From Glandiceps talaboti (lineage: Eukaryota > Hemichordata > Enteropneusta > Spengelidae), in assembly GCF_964340395.1 (NCBI RefSeq), contig NC_135553.1, positions 5,001 through 67,000 of the forward strand: a stretch of 62,000 bases of DNA. Direction: 5' to 3'. This document shows positions 12,836 to 25,063 of this stretch, one piece after another. Position numbers and translations under genes: made by a program. The notes under the pieces are model-generated. The model worked only from the letters and a program-made list of their open reading frames with translations. It searched no databases and was not told the origin of the DNA. How positions within the stretch are numbered: the first letter of the stretch is position 1; the number at the start of each line of letters is the position of its first letter.

Positions 12836-14495
12836 AATCATCGAGTAGCCTTGCTGGATGGACCCACGATAAACACAAGGATGACGAATTTCCGATAGTT
12901 TTCAATATTCCTGAGGACGGATACAATCATGAGCTTAGACAGATAATGATATCGAAGCCAGACGGTCGTGATATGTGAAATAGCAAAGTATGCCTACATG
13001 CATGATTTCTTAGAAATGAGATATTCTTTAGGCGTCAGTCTGACGTACAGTTGCCCATCTATGTGTATCCCTTGTGATACTCTACTATTATTTAATAATG
13101 ACGATGGTTATTTCGAAGGTTCCTTTTATGTATTTCTAAGGCCTATGAATACTCTTTTTACATAGAGAGCTTTCCACTTATTTTTCGTTTTAATCAAGAT
13201 TCAGTCTGATGACTAGAGATTGATTATGACGCTCTCCTTCTTTACCCATCCACCCGCCCACCCATTCAGGACTAACTCCTTCTGGCGAATGCTTAAATGC
13301 TGTGAAGATTTCTGCACGTGTATACATTTCTCAGGAATTTTTGTGTACACCTGAACGTGGCTGATAAAATCTGAATGCGTCTGGACAAATAGCACCAGGA
13401 AATTACTCAAGACATGCTTCAAATAGCAGACACGCGGTAAAATTACTTAATCTATTCTCCTTGTCTTCAAGTAATCGAACTCACTGTTGTGTGCAATGTT
13501 TAACTTTCAAGCTATGAATAGAAAGTAGCAAGTTGAATACAGGATGATTGTAAATAGCTTCATTTTGTTCAGCAGGTGTGTTTGGAATAGCTATACTGTG
13601 CTCAGTTATGACATCATTATATATATATAATCCGTGACGAGTGAACAACTTTGTCAGATTAAAAGCTTATCTTTGTTGTAATTATTTACGGGAACCCTTA
13701 GCAATGTTTGACTTTATTTGACAGCTCCTATTGGTAAAACAGAATCTAGCTTTAGTAAAACTTGTCAGGAGGAGTATTCGGAGCAGCAGTTCCAAAAAGA
13801 AGTTCTAAACTTAATAAACGTATGCATGTCCTGTAGACCACATTTGATTAAGTATCATCGAGCAAGAAACATTGACATGATAATAAATTCAATTAAACCA
13901 TACTGAAAATCAACACATACAACATACACACACCCGTTCTCGGAAACTTGCACGAGATAAATAAGAAAATATAACTAGGCCTCTGAAATTCTCAATATTC
14001 AAAACCATTGTGTAATACATGTATCCAAAGCAAGCTAGTCTTAACTTGTATATGCATTTAGGCTAGCTTCTCTGTCCGTCTCATCATTATTATTATGTGT
14101 TTGAGTATGTACTAAATTCGTGTTTTAGTTTAGCTTTGCTTTCTAAAAACAATTAAAATGTTGACACTAGTCATGACATAGTATGGCACAGTGTAAGAAT
14201 GCACTGTGCCAAGTTACATCTTACGTCGCATAACAGGCAGTGATATGTGACAACAGTAAATAATGAAAACTTGTAAATTTCACAAAAAATCTGAGAGGTT
14301 GTAGCTTCCTTCACACCTATAGCTACTATACAGACATATACCTAACATATAAATAAGATGAATTTTAAGAGACGTCAGTATCGACGGCTGTATAACCTAA
14401 CCACCACTTACAATGTCATTGCAATCAGTTCTGTCTCATATGTAGTTGTTTACAGACAGGCTGGCTGTTGTGGCTCTGTACAAATAAAAGCTGTA
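12836..14495. other. gene-free spacer
   Basis: No supported gene. One exon-like stretch (13724-13822, AG before and GT after) is too weak to call. Confidence 0.35.
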
Positions 14496-15310
14496 CAAGA
14501 TTAAACTGAATGCCTCCCGTAAGGCAAAACCGTAGATTTTTAGGCCTGCACACTTAATTGGAAAATGAATTATACGAAACTGTATGAAGTTTGAAGCTTA
14601 CATTGCCTAATTATCAAAAAATCATTACTTATACAAATTAACCATTTAGCTTAAAAGTTACATAATCAAGCTTTAAATGATGCATGTACGTCTTTACCAT
14701 AAATGCATGTACCAAATTATCTGAAATTTAAAGCTTGCATTCTGAAGATATTGCAAAATTATCGAAATTATTAGTTATGGAATTACACATCACATTTAAA
14801 TTAAAAACTACATAAGCAACTACACCAAACACGTATAATTTTCTTTATGGTTGATGGATGTATCAAGTTAAACGAAATTTGAAGTTTGTATTCTTACGAT
14901 ATAGCCTACTTACCAAAAATCATTAATTATGCAAATTGCCCATTAATTTTTTTTAAAAACTATACCGACAGGCTTTAGAGGATATGTGTGCTTTCTCATG
15001 GTTGATGTGGGTGCTAAATTAAAAGGAATGTACATTGTTATGGTTGACATATGTACCAAATTGTATGAAATTTGAAGTTTGCATTCTTAAGATAAAGCCT
15101 CATTACCGAAAATCACTAATTATGCAAATTACTCATTAAAACTAAAAATCTATGCTAACAGGCTTTAGTGAATAAGTATGTTTTGTTATGGTTAATGTAT
15201 GTACCAAATCATATGGAATTTGAATAGTGCATTCTTAAGATACAGCGTAATTGCTGAAAATCATTATTTATTCAAATTACTCATCAAAAGTATAAGTTGT
15301 ATCAACGAAC
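14496..15310 (+). mobile_element. Family B repeat element, copy B2
   Basis: Begins with 'ttaaactgaatgcctcccgtaagg', written here only as the block ACTGAATGCCTCCCGTAAGG, and continues as about four to five degenerate tandem units of roughly 130-170 bp. Each unit carries 'ATTCTTAAGATATAGCC', 'AATCATTAATTATGCAAAT' and 'GTTGATGTATGTACCAAAT'. No coding capacity. Confidence 0.6.
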
Positions 15311-17812
15311 TTCATATCAAACGTGACTATGTGATGCATTGATGAACAATTTGTGTTCTCAGTGAAAATATTAATCTTTTGTATAAATGGCCTCCAAATG
15401 TTATCTTTTAAACAGTGTCGAGTGAAACACTAACACTTTCTCCTGTTTATAGTTTCCTTGTCTTATTGTGTAACAAACGTCCGTTGCGATTTTCTTTACT
15501 TTTATCCTGCCATGCTCACTATCCTATTTCTTTTTAAATAAATGGTTTTGTAAATTTTGTAATAGATACATATATACTCTACATGATAATCACACTTCAT
15601 TTGTTTGGAGTACGTTCTTAGATTTTTAGATAACTTACTAGTAGAGTTCATATTGCAATCATGCCAAAAACGTGTGACTAGCTACATGTATAGCGGATTG
15701 AATGTAGTATTTAAAAAAAAGGTGATAATGTTTTCATAGAATTATGTGACAGAAATGTACATATTATCGATCGACGTCAATTTCTCATTCTGTTTCATAA
15801 ATAGTCCTTTTCAGTTCTGAGTCTGTTGATAAACAGCGCGTAGAAGGTCAAACAGTTGACAATGAGACTAAAAATTCCCTTTATTCACTCTGAGGCCCCA
15901 AGATTCAAATCTACTGAAAGTCTAGCATATGACGATTTGATATTAAATCTAACCGACATTCATTTCCTAAGGCTGAAAGTACAATAGAGGTTGAAATGTT
16001 TATATATTTGAAACTAAATTTTTCTCGCATAATGAAATTACGAAAGTGGCATAAAACTGTCTCTGAAAACCACCACGACGAGTTCTACAGGAAATTCCAG
16101 TCAAATGATACATGAGTCAAGGTGTACTCGACGTGCTAAACAATGCCTAGCCACTGTATTCCCGATATAACGTAGCGATCTCTAGCATATGTCGCTTTCC
16201 TCAGCATCAAACTAGGTAGATGTGTAAGTATATAAGCTAAAATAATCTTGTTGCAAATATAGTAGATAAAGTACGATATTTGCATCGACGTGTAACTGTT
16301 ATAGAAGTCATGTGTAATTAAAAGATCTCACGGTTTATATATAATCAACATGTGTACTTACTTATCCTCGGCAACTATCGTCGTCTGCTAGAAAATATCA
16401 CCACATATTGATCGCGGATATGGATGCACGATACTGCCGATAAAATTTCATCGTAATCGTCAATGATCAACTGTAACGATTCTATATTCAACACGATTCT
16501 GTTAAAAGACAACAATTCAACCCTTAGTCCTCTCTGCCACGATGGAAAACACCGTAAGGATGTCATACCATACGAAGGAAACTAAAAAGCGTTCTGCGCA
16601 GCTTCAATTCGTCTGTGATGATGACCTCAGAGAATTAAATCCACTCAGTGCATCTCTATTCACGATGAAAACGGTAAACCAATTCGTGGTGAGAAATGGA
16701 ATGCTATCTAGATTTGCAAACACACTTCCTAAACTTCCATCTGCAATTAGTTGCTACGGTTTGTCGTTCAGTAACGTTCAGCCGCGCGAACGACCATTCT
16801 ATATGTTTTGATAATCTAGGAGAGGCTGTGTACATGTGCACGTGACATACGTGTATGTCTATATGCATGATATGATCACATCTAATTTCTCGGTACCTGC
16901 CATAGCATGAGGTAAAATGTTATCGCAATTAATTGCAGGTACTGAGAATTTCCAGTGCGTGCAGAAGCTTGAATCTTTCGAAAAAGACACACATTCAGTC
17001 AGCTGACTGTACCTTAAAATGACATGTAAATAACCTCAAAACTGAAGAAAAAAATACAATGATCAAGTGAACGCTGTGAATGTTTTCAATAAAAAAAATT
17101 ATCATTTTTATCAATCACACCTTGGTATGACTGGTAGTAATTCATTCATTCATTTTCATTCTTTCATTCATTCTTTTATTGCCAATTTAAAGTAACTGAC
17201 AATTATATTACATAATGACAGGAAATAAATAAACGAATTGGCAATTTAGGAGTAAAAAAAATAGCTTTTCGCTAATCGTTCATTTTTGCGAAAAAAATTT
17301 AAATCCGATTCGAAGCCACAGAATATTGATTTACTGTAAAAGGATTACGATTATGTTGTCGTTTTTATGCAAAGGTAGAATTATTGATAGTATTTCTACT
17401 AAAAACTCATAATAATCTCGCGTATTTACCCCTCAAACGGCTAAGAAATTTGCATTTCATCTTAAACCTAATATTGTTGCCAACTGATATACTTACTATT
17501 GATAAACGGTGTTTTCTATGCATTACTATATTGTACGTTAAGACTTCGACTACAGTTCGCGCTCTCGTACACTAGTGTATTTCCTCTCTCGCACTACCGT
17601 GGATCGGAGAAGAGCATGTGCCGTTGCCGTAAAAAGGTGTGATAGTTTTACGGAAAGAGAGTTCATTATTTTGGTGATCGTTCGACATTTAGTTATAAAT
17701 AACCTAACGAGTCACTCTTTTCGACTTAATTTAGAGTATCAAACAAAAACATTTATACACATTTGCATTGGCACTTCCTATTAAAATAGTCATGAACATC
17801 ATTTCATATAAA
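15311..17812. other. gene-free spacer
   Basis: No gene that I can support. A short (TTCA)n tract lies at about 17137-17172. A frame at 16542-16811 has protein-like composition but no recognised domain and no splice support. Confidence 0.35.
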
Positions 17813-18196
17813 CTATTTTTTTCTCTCCCTGGCTACTTTGCTCTCAGCTGTATCTCAGATCACTAAAGTCTGAGACTGTATGTAATTCTCTCTTTTCTTT
17901 ATTGGCTAAATAAAGACACCTTGTCCATTCTCTCCTCTTATCTAAATTAAAACACCCCTAATCTTATAATTGCAAGAGATCAGTTACCGCGAAAATTTAC
18001 TTTATGTCTAATCTTCTGGGAGATTATCACACTGGACAAACAGGCGATCATGCATAAACTAGTAAGGAAGAGAAATGGTGTTTTAATTTAGATAAGAGGA
18101 GAATAATGGACAAGGCGTCTTTATTTAGTCAATAAGGAGAGAATTGCATACAGCTGAAAGAGAGAAAAGTAGACAGGGAAAGCGAGAAAAAAAGTT
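17813..18196. mobile_element. MITE-like element with long terminal inverted repeats
   Basis: Left arm (about 17813-17958) and right arm (about 18076-18196) are inverted copies, sharing 'ctaaataaagac.ccttgtccat' and 'ctcctcttatctaaatt' type blocks. The left arm has an extra block of about 27 bp (about 17850-17880) absent from the right. No coding capacity. Looks like a fold-back or MITE DNA transposon. Confidence 0.7.
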
Positions 18197-19360
18197 TTTA
18201 TATCACCATAAAACTCAATGAGTGAATTGATCAATATCAATCATTCAACCAAATAATCAATCAATCAATCGATCGATCGATCAATCAACCAATTACATTC
18301 TCGCTGCCCCCTGTGATTATATGGTAACCGACAATCAGTAGAATTAGACATTTTGAATTTTTGAAAGCTTTATCTGGTTGAGGTTCAGGTTGATAAAGAA
18401 TTCCACTGATATGTACGATGATTGGGATTTATAGTGGGATAATGCAATGTTACTTTAGTATCAAGATTAAATCAGCAATTATCTTATCATGTTTCAATGA
18501 ATCTTTTTGAAATATCTAGCGTTGCCTTTGATTTCCATTATTCGCCCCTGCAAAGCTCGTCAAGCCACATGATGCATTATCTAAAACCATAAATGGCAAT
18601 TATCTCATGTTTTCCACTAATGGCGCAATTATGATCTGATAGGACTAGCTGAGAACATCGAAGAACTAGGCCTACTCTCAACGTATTTGCAGTAAGAATA
18701 ATTCTCGTATACAATTAGACATCGTAGCAGCTCCATATGTGTTATCATAACCATTACATATCTTTCCTTGACTAAAACATGATGTGCTGTCAAAAGAAAT
18801 GTGACGTCTGTGTTCTAAATTTTTCCATGAGTGGCAAAACCCTGTGGTGAATAATCTGAAATATTGTTTTCAGATGCTTGAATAAACTTAATTTTAGGAT
18901 AATCAGACATAGTTGTGTTACCTTTTCGACGTGGATGTCATCAATTACGATCTGCGTACATATATAAAGGAATGCAATTTTCATTTTAAGCAAACGCTCT
19001 AACCCATGGATATGTTCTATGCCTCTTCATCACCGTATGTTAAACAGGTCGAAGTATTTCTAATTGTGTGTTATTTGTGGTGATAATCCTCATCTATGAT
19101 TCCATTTTAGATTTCTTATTACACATGTATATGCAAAGTTTGATGCTGTTTCTCTTAATAACTAAATCAGGGGCATATTCGACCGGTGTCATATTGTGCT
19201 TGTCTTTAACAACGTCACTCGATTTGATAATTTTATGCACGAAAATATCGGATTTTATAACACGTTCTGGCCTGTATGTGTTGTCTGCGCACATCTCTTC
19301 ATTTACCGCTCTGTATCATCCCTATCTGTTTACATATATCAAAACACACCACAAAAACAC
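18197..19360. other. gene-free spacer
   Basis: Only a short degenerate ATCA/ATCG tract (18242-18295) stands out. Confidence 0.4.
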
Positions 19361-19845
<485 letters not shown>

Positions 19846-19869
19846 ACATAATCAAGTAAGATACACAGG

Positions 19870-19913
19870 AGTCGTTACACAGTGTTTCACGCTGTTGCGA
19901 TCATCATGCTGAA
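19870..19913 (-). ncRNA. decayed hammerhead ribozyme
   Basis: Minus strand: ATGATGA replaces CTGATGA (first core base changed), stem II CGC/GCG with loop AACA, GAAA intact, stem III ACA/TGT with loop CTG, then GTA and ACGACT. The 5' strand of stem I (TTCAGC) no longer pairs with ACGACT. Likely inactive. Confidence 0.6.
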
Positions 19914-20086
19914 AAGTGTATGCTACTGAACAAAAAATCCGAGCTGGTCTCGCAATGTCACAAATACTCGCTCGCCAACTACAGAAGTAAACCCCCGTAA
20001 GGAATAGTTTAGTCCGACCATCTTGTTTCGCAATATATACATACAAACATTAAGTGTATATGTATCGACCTTGACAATCCCAATTT

Positions 20087-20131
20087 AGTCGTCTGAAGAT
20101 CGCTCGAAGCGTGAAACTCTGAGTAACGACT
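20087..20131 (+). ncRNA. hammerhead ribozyme (type I, PLE-like)
   Basis: Stem I AGTCGT (20087-20092), core CTGAAGA (20093-20099), stem II CGCT/AGCG with loop CGA inside a U-U closing mismatch, GAAA (20113-20116), stem III ACT/AGT with loop CTG, triplet GTA (20123-20125), then ACGACT (20126-20131), which pairs perfectly with the 5' stem I strand. Predicted cleavage follows 20125. The core matches the CUGANGA...GAAA consensus. Confidence 0.85.
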
Positions 20132-20147
20132 TATTACATCCTTATTA

Positions 20148-20206
<59 letters not shown>
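20148..20206. repeat. (CATA)n microsatellite
   Basis: About 14 CATA units directly abutting the hammerhead-bearing unit. Confidence 0.95.
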
Positions 20207-20208
<2 letters not shown>

Positions 20209-21769
20209 AAACACGCACATACAGACGTTAACAAAGATTCAATTTCTGCATATTGAGATTTATAGCTAGATTGTCATCGTGATATATATGAAACTTGTCA
20301 TCCGCTATGGGATTAATAATGACAAACCGATGCATTTAATGAACTGTATTGTACGATGGCAATTCAGTTTGAGGCAATATATCAGTCAGCCTGCCACTTT
20401 TCAAATGGGTTTACTTTAATTCACCAACAGCCGTTTCCTACCTTTACGCATGCGTTCTACACTTGTATCAACTTTACAATTACCCAAATGACATCTCTAG
20501 ATCTCTCCCAGTTCACGACCGCATATTGAGTGATGTATCGATAATGAATATTATAGCACATGCGCAATGTCACCACATAATCATTTTGCTCCGAGTTAAA
20601 AATGACGAAATATTTCAGATAAACATATAACTAACACATCAGACATCTACATTTAAATCAAATTGAGCCGTGGTGCTGAACCCGGGTGCTGAAGGTGTAG
20701 GAACAATATAATTCGTGCTACCTCAAACAGAAGGGTGATTTTTTTATTTTATTTTGATACTGACTATTAATTAAATAATTATGGGATATTGTACCATTAT
20801 AGCCAACTTGAATTCCGTCTTCATCATGCAAACGAATCGGTGCTACTTCGTGAGATTGAAGACAAAGATTCGATATGAAAGAACAAGATCTTGTTGAGCA
20901 AGAACTTTCACATTGAACTCTTCAAGATTTCGTCGCTACGCGTTGTGCATTATTGGATTAAAATCTATTTATTCAACAAACGGAAGACAAAACATTCGAA
21001 GTGATGTTATTCATGATATTTGCAGACTACACGGTTAGACGTGAAATGTGCAAGTTGACAGCTGATTGGTTTTGATATTAATATAATATTCTATTTCAAT
21101 TAAGGACAATATAACATTTGAAGACAATTCGCCCATACTTTCACTCAATTCCTGTAATAAATAATTAGATTGAGCATGCAGTAATGCCAATTTTGTACGA
21201 TGGATCAATCAGATTTAAGTAGATCACGATCTTTTGATTAATTATATAATTGATTGATTGATTGATTGGTTGGTTGGTATATCTTAGTCTTGTTAACCTT
21301 TATACATTTCGACTGCAACATCATAAAATCCCCTGAGTAACCTATGAATACGTGCATGCATGCATGCATGCACATGCATGCATGCATGCATGAACAGCTC
21401 AACTAAAAATGTTTGATTTAGTGCTCGAGAGACTTGCAGACTATTACTGCAGTCTTCACTTCACCATGGACGGCCTAAGTAGTAATAACCAGACACTCGA
21501 TTTTTCAGAAATTGTCCATACACCTTGTTCATAATGTTGTATCCTTTGAGGTTGGCACTTTTATTCATTTAATGTTAAACATGCCAAAATTGTAACAAAA
21601 AAGTCAACAGTCATACATTATGTCAGTTTAGACTATGGAAAATCAATTTATTATTACAACATTACAACCTGATTTTCATTTGGGAGACACTATTTTTACT
21701 ATCTTATAACAAGTAACTAAATTGTTTCACTTTGAAATGTTTCCATGTCAAAGCTAGCAAGTCTCTTTA
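20207..21769. other. gene-free spacer with (GCAT)n
   Basis: No gene seen. A GCAT array lies at about 21352-21393. The last part may be 3' flank of the LINE on the minus strand. Confidence 0.4.
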
Positions 21770-22746
21770 TTACAATAAAATAAGTGTACCAAGAAACTTA
21801 AACATTTCAACAATCTCGACCTGTTTGCCGTGAACCGATAGTGGAATGTGTTTCGTACTGTGTTTTCTAAAGTCTACAATAATTTCCTTGGTCTTGTCAA
21901 CATTCAATTCTAAGTTATTTTCACCACACCATCCAACCAGCTGACTTACTTGTTCTCGGTATGCACTCTCATTGTTATTCTTTATAAAGCCAGTGACGGT
22001 AGTGTCGTCTGCAAATTTGACGATCATGGAGCTATCGACACTTGGAGTACAATCATGTGTAACAAGGGAATACAACATGGGGGAGAGAACACATCCTTGT
22101 GGGGCACCTGTGCTAAGAGTAATTGACTTGGACGAAAATGAACCGATCTTAACAATTTGGGGTCTGTTTTAGAGAAAATCTAAAACCCAAGTTCAGGAGA
22201 GCACGATTGTGAAAGTACTTTGACATTCGTACACCATGCGTCGTTGACCATAAAACAGACACCTCCACCCTTCACCTTTTTCGTGCGGCTCGGAGAACGG
22301 TCTAATCTAAATAATCTAAATATGGAAAATCCAGGTGGTTGCACAGCTGAGTCAGGTATGCCGGAATCGAGCCATGTTTCAGAAAAACAGAAAACACAGC
22401 AATCTTTAAAATCCCTTCTTGTTTCCACATTACCTGTAAGTTCGTCGATTTTGTTCCGTATAGACTGAACGTTAGCTAAACAGATACTTGGTAGTGGTGG
22501 GCGTTGGCTTCGACGACGAAGCCGAACGAGGACTCCACCACGCTTCCCTCGTTTACGAATACGACTGTGCCGTGCATTGTTGTTAGACGGTCCATTACTA
22601 CTTACGTCCTGGACTACACGGATATCTTCAAAACTGTTCAAATCAAAATTCGACGTTTCGAATAAAAATTCTTTTTCAAGGTAGTATCGATGAATTGCAC
22701 AGCACATAGGTGAATTGCATGACCTTTCTTGTGTCCATGACTCCAT
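21770..22746 (-). mobile_element. internally deleted L2/Rex-like LINE (pseudogene)
   Basis: Minus strand. First frame (22746-22180): a basic N-terminal region (IRKRGKRGG, VRLRRRS), then the start of an AP-type endonuclease (LANVQSIRNKIDEL, CFSETWLD, GGGVCFMV) stopping at SQSCSPE. Immediately after, in another frame, reverse-transcriptase palm sequence begins at a WVLDFL-type motif and runs through TGAPQGCVLSP, FADDTT (catalytic Asp pair), and KTKEIIVDFRK, ending near KFLGTL. The rest of the endonuclease, the RT fingers and the 3' end are missing. A frameshift and a stop lie at the junction (about 22170-22200), so it cannot encode a working protein. CR1/L2-type clade is inferred from motif wording. 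Confidence 0.88.
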
Positions 22747-25063
22747 TTACAAGACATTTGGGAGGATAGTGACATAAATCAAGCTCGGTTTATTTCCGGG
22801 GAGAGTTTTAAGTTTGATAAACACAGATCAGCCAAATCTCTCTGAATATTTACAGGCGACATTTTCGAGTATTTGAAATTATCAATTACTTGAAAATATC
22901 AATTACAGTGACTGTAAGTGTTCTTCAGAGTATAGCGTCGTCAGGTGGTATATATAGAGCTACAGGCAAACATAATCTGTCTTTGTCGAAAAACTGACTA
23001 CACCGCCACATCGAATATCAATATAAACCTCTCACCAAATCAAGCCATTGGATGAAAGCGAAGCCATCTCCTCGCTTTTGAAATATGGGGTATGCCAGGT
23101 TTAACAGGGGTGGACGCCATTCGTCATTCTGAAACGGTGTGCAAACTAACGAGAGTTTGAATTGATAATTTGCTTTTGGAATAAGTAAAAAGTAAGTCAT
23201 TTTACATGTGACTTCTCTGATTTTCATATCACACTCTTGAGGACGGGCCCCTTTTTGCGTGTGGGTATTGGAAACTCTATAAGCAAGAAGCCATATAGGG
23301 GTCTCCAAGTACGTGACATATGGAATATCATCGTTTCGACTGACGTGGACGAAATTTGTCACGGATTGTTTCCACAAAGAATTATCAAAATATGAATATT
23401 TTATATGTTATGAATAACTGACGGCTAACAAGTAGATTGAATAAATAATTCATTGTTACTTTCCATTAACCTATATCACTTCAACCGTTCATTTGATATC
23501 ATGATATGGTGCTTTGTTATAAGATCGCGACATGTTACAGCTAAAATGATGTAGGCTTGTTGTTTCAGCCATGTGTCATGACAACTTCTCAGATAACTTC
23601 TAATGTAAAAGAAACAATTACATAGGTGCCGTGCACAGTGGGGATGTAGGAGTTGTCAAGTTGAAATGTTGACTATCAGTTTTAGCTTGTGATTTGGAGT
23701 AGATCTAAATGTAGAATACACACAAATGGTGCCACTTTCACTCCCTCGTTTCTTCGATTACCAATAACGCTATACAATACTTACATTTGATTAATCAACT
23801 TCTGTACAGTATACCGACCTTTTCAACACTCTTCCAAAACAGATGGCGTCCACAATGTCTAAGGCAGCTAAGGAGAAGGAGATATTGTCTTAGAACCGAG
23901 GCGAAGAGGGTTGTCTATCTCCGGATCCCATGACGCCCGACAGAGATATCCAATTTCCTGTTGCAGATTTCCTCTATGACATTCTTTGATAGAATTTAGA
24001 TAGAATATAAGATTTCGTGTTTTGGAAGGAACTTCAGCTCATATTTATAACCTTTCAATGATGTTGGATAAGCCCCCTTAACTATTGAATTAATTTAACA
24101 TTGAAAAATAACGATAAGGCCGACCCTTTTCCATTTTACGTTTGTCATCGTAACATCTGTAAATGATGGGTCGGTCAATTCTATTCAATTCAACATAATC
24201 AAAAGCAAATGGTTAAAACTGTACGTATTGTATGTGATACTGGTGTATTATATACAATACTAAACTAATATTTTGGCAGCATCATGTACATACATCATCA
24301 TCATGTACACTTCAACGACTTGTACAGGCCACTCTTTTTTAACTGACTGCTGTATCATTTACATGACAAGTATAATATTTACCTGCCCATTCATTATTTT
24401 GGATTTTCGCGAATTTGCATGTAAACTAATAAAATGGTACACTAGTTATTCACTTCAACATTATGGATAGTGTCATACATACAATCTTTGGACAATAGTT
24501 TTTCGGTAGAAGCGATGGGAGTGAGTCGGAGGGGAGTTCAACTACTTGTACACTACCACACTGGGAATTATGCTAAGTAGAACTCAGTCTTGTGTTAATA
24601 TAATCACACTGGGCATTATACTAGAACTACATGTTCATTTCCACACTGGGAATCCATTTAGGGTATCTTGTGGAGAACTGCTTGTACTCAGCACATTGGG
24701 TATAATGATATATAATGATAATGATATGACAACTTTTTGCAATGCATCCTTAGCACCCTAGAATAACGGTTTGTAACTGTTATATATGCCAACATCTTTT
24801 ACATATTGCATATAACATAGAGATTATATAATGAGCAACTGAAAACAGATTTTTTTTCTGTAAACTATCATTTATTTCTGTTGAACTGATGGTGAAATAT
24901 TTTATTTTCATAAAATTTAATCAAAAATAGCAAAAAGATTTCTTCAGTTTTGACAAATATTATAAGGATGAAAATACACATATTGGCACTATAGTACTAT
25001 GCTCCTCTTTATAGTGAGTAATTACCTTTCAGAATCTATTTATTGAAAGAAAACAAAACCCGC
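22747..25063. other. gene-free spacer
   Basis: No supported gene. 22747-22990 may be 5' leader of the LINE. At about 24550-24715 a CACTGGGAATTAT-type motif occurs four times at roughly 50-bp spacing (a degenerate minisatellite). A 119-codon minus frame at 23018-23377 has no recognised homology. Confidence 0.4.

Larger units (their letters stand above)
19857..20150. mobile_element. hammerhead-flanked repeat unit, copy 1
   Basis: Unit of about 290 bp with a decayed hammerhead on the minus strand at its left end and an intact one on the plus strand at its right end. The middle ('ccttacgggggttt' in reverse, 'gaccatcttg', 'cgaccttgacaatcccaattt') is repeated in inverted orientation at about 59098-59365. 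No coding capacity. Probably a PLE terminal-repeat fragment or a non-autonomous retrozyme-like element. Confidence 0.7.

Noticed and set aside
16542-16811. 89-codon plus frame with good start context
   Set aside because: No recognisable family, no neighbours; length is within chance for this window. Left uncalled, not excluded.
23018-23377. 119-codon minus frame
   Set aside because: Not recognised; borders show neither splice sites nor element ends.
23843-23893. ATGGCGTCC start resembling a first exon (MASTMSKAAKEKEILS)
   Set aside because: Stops after 16 codons without a usable GT donor.
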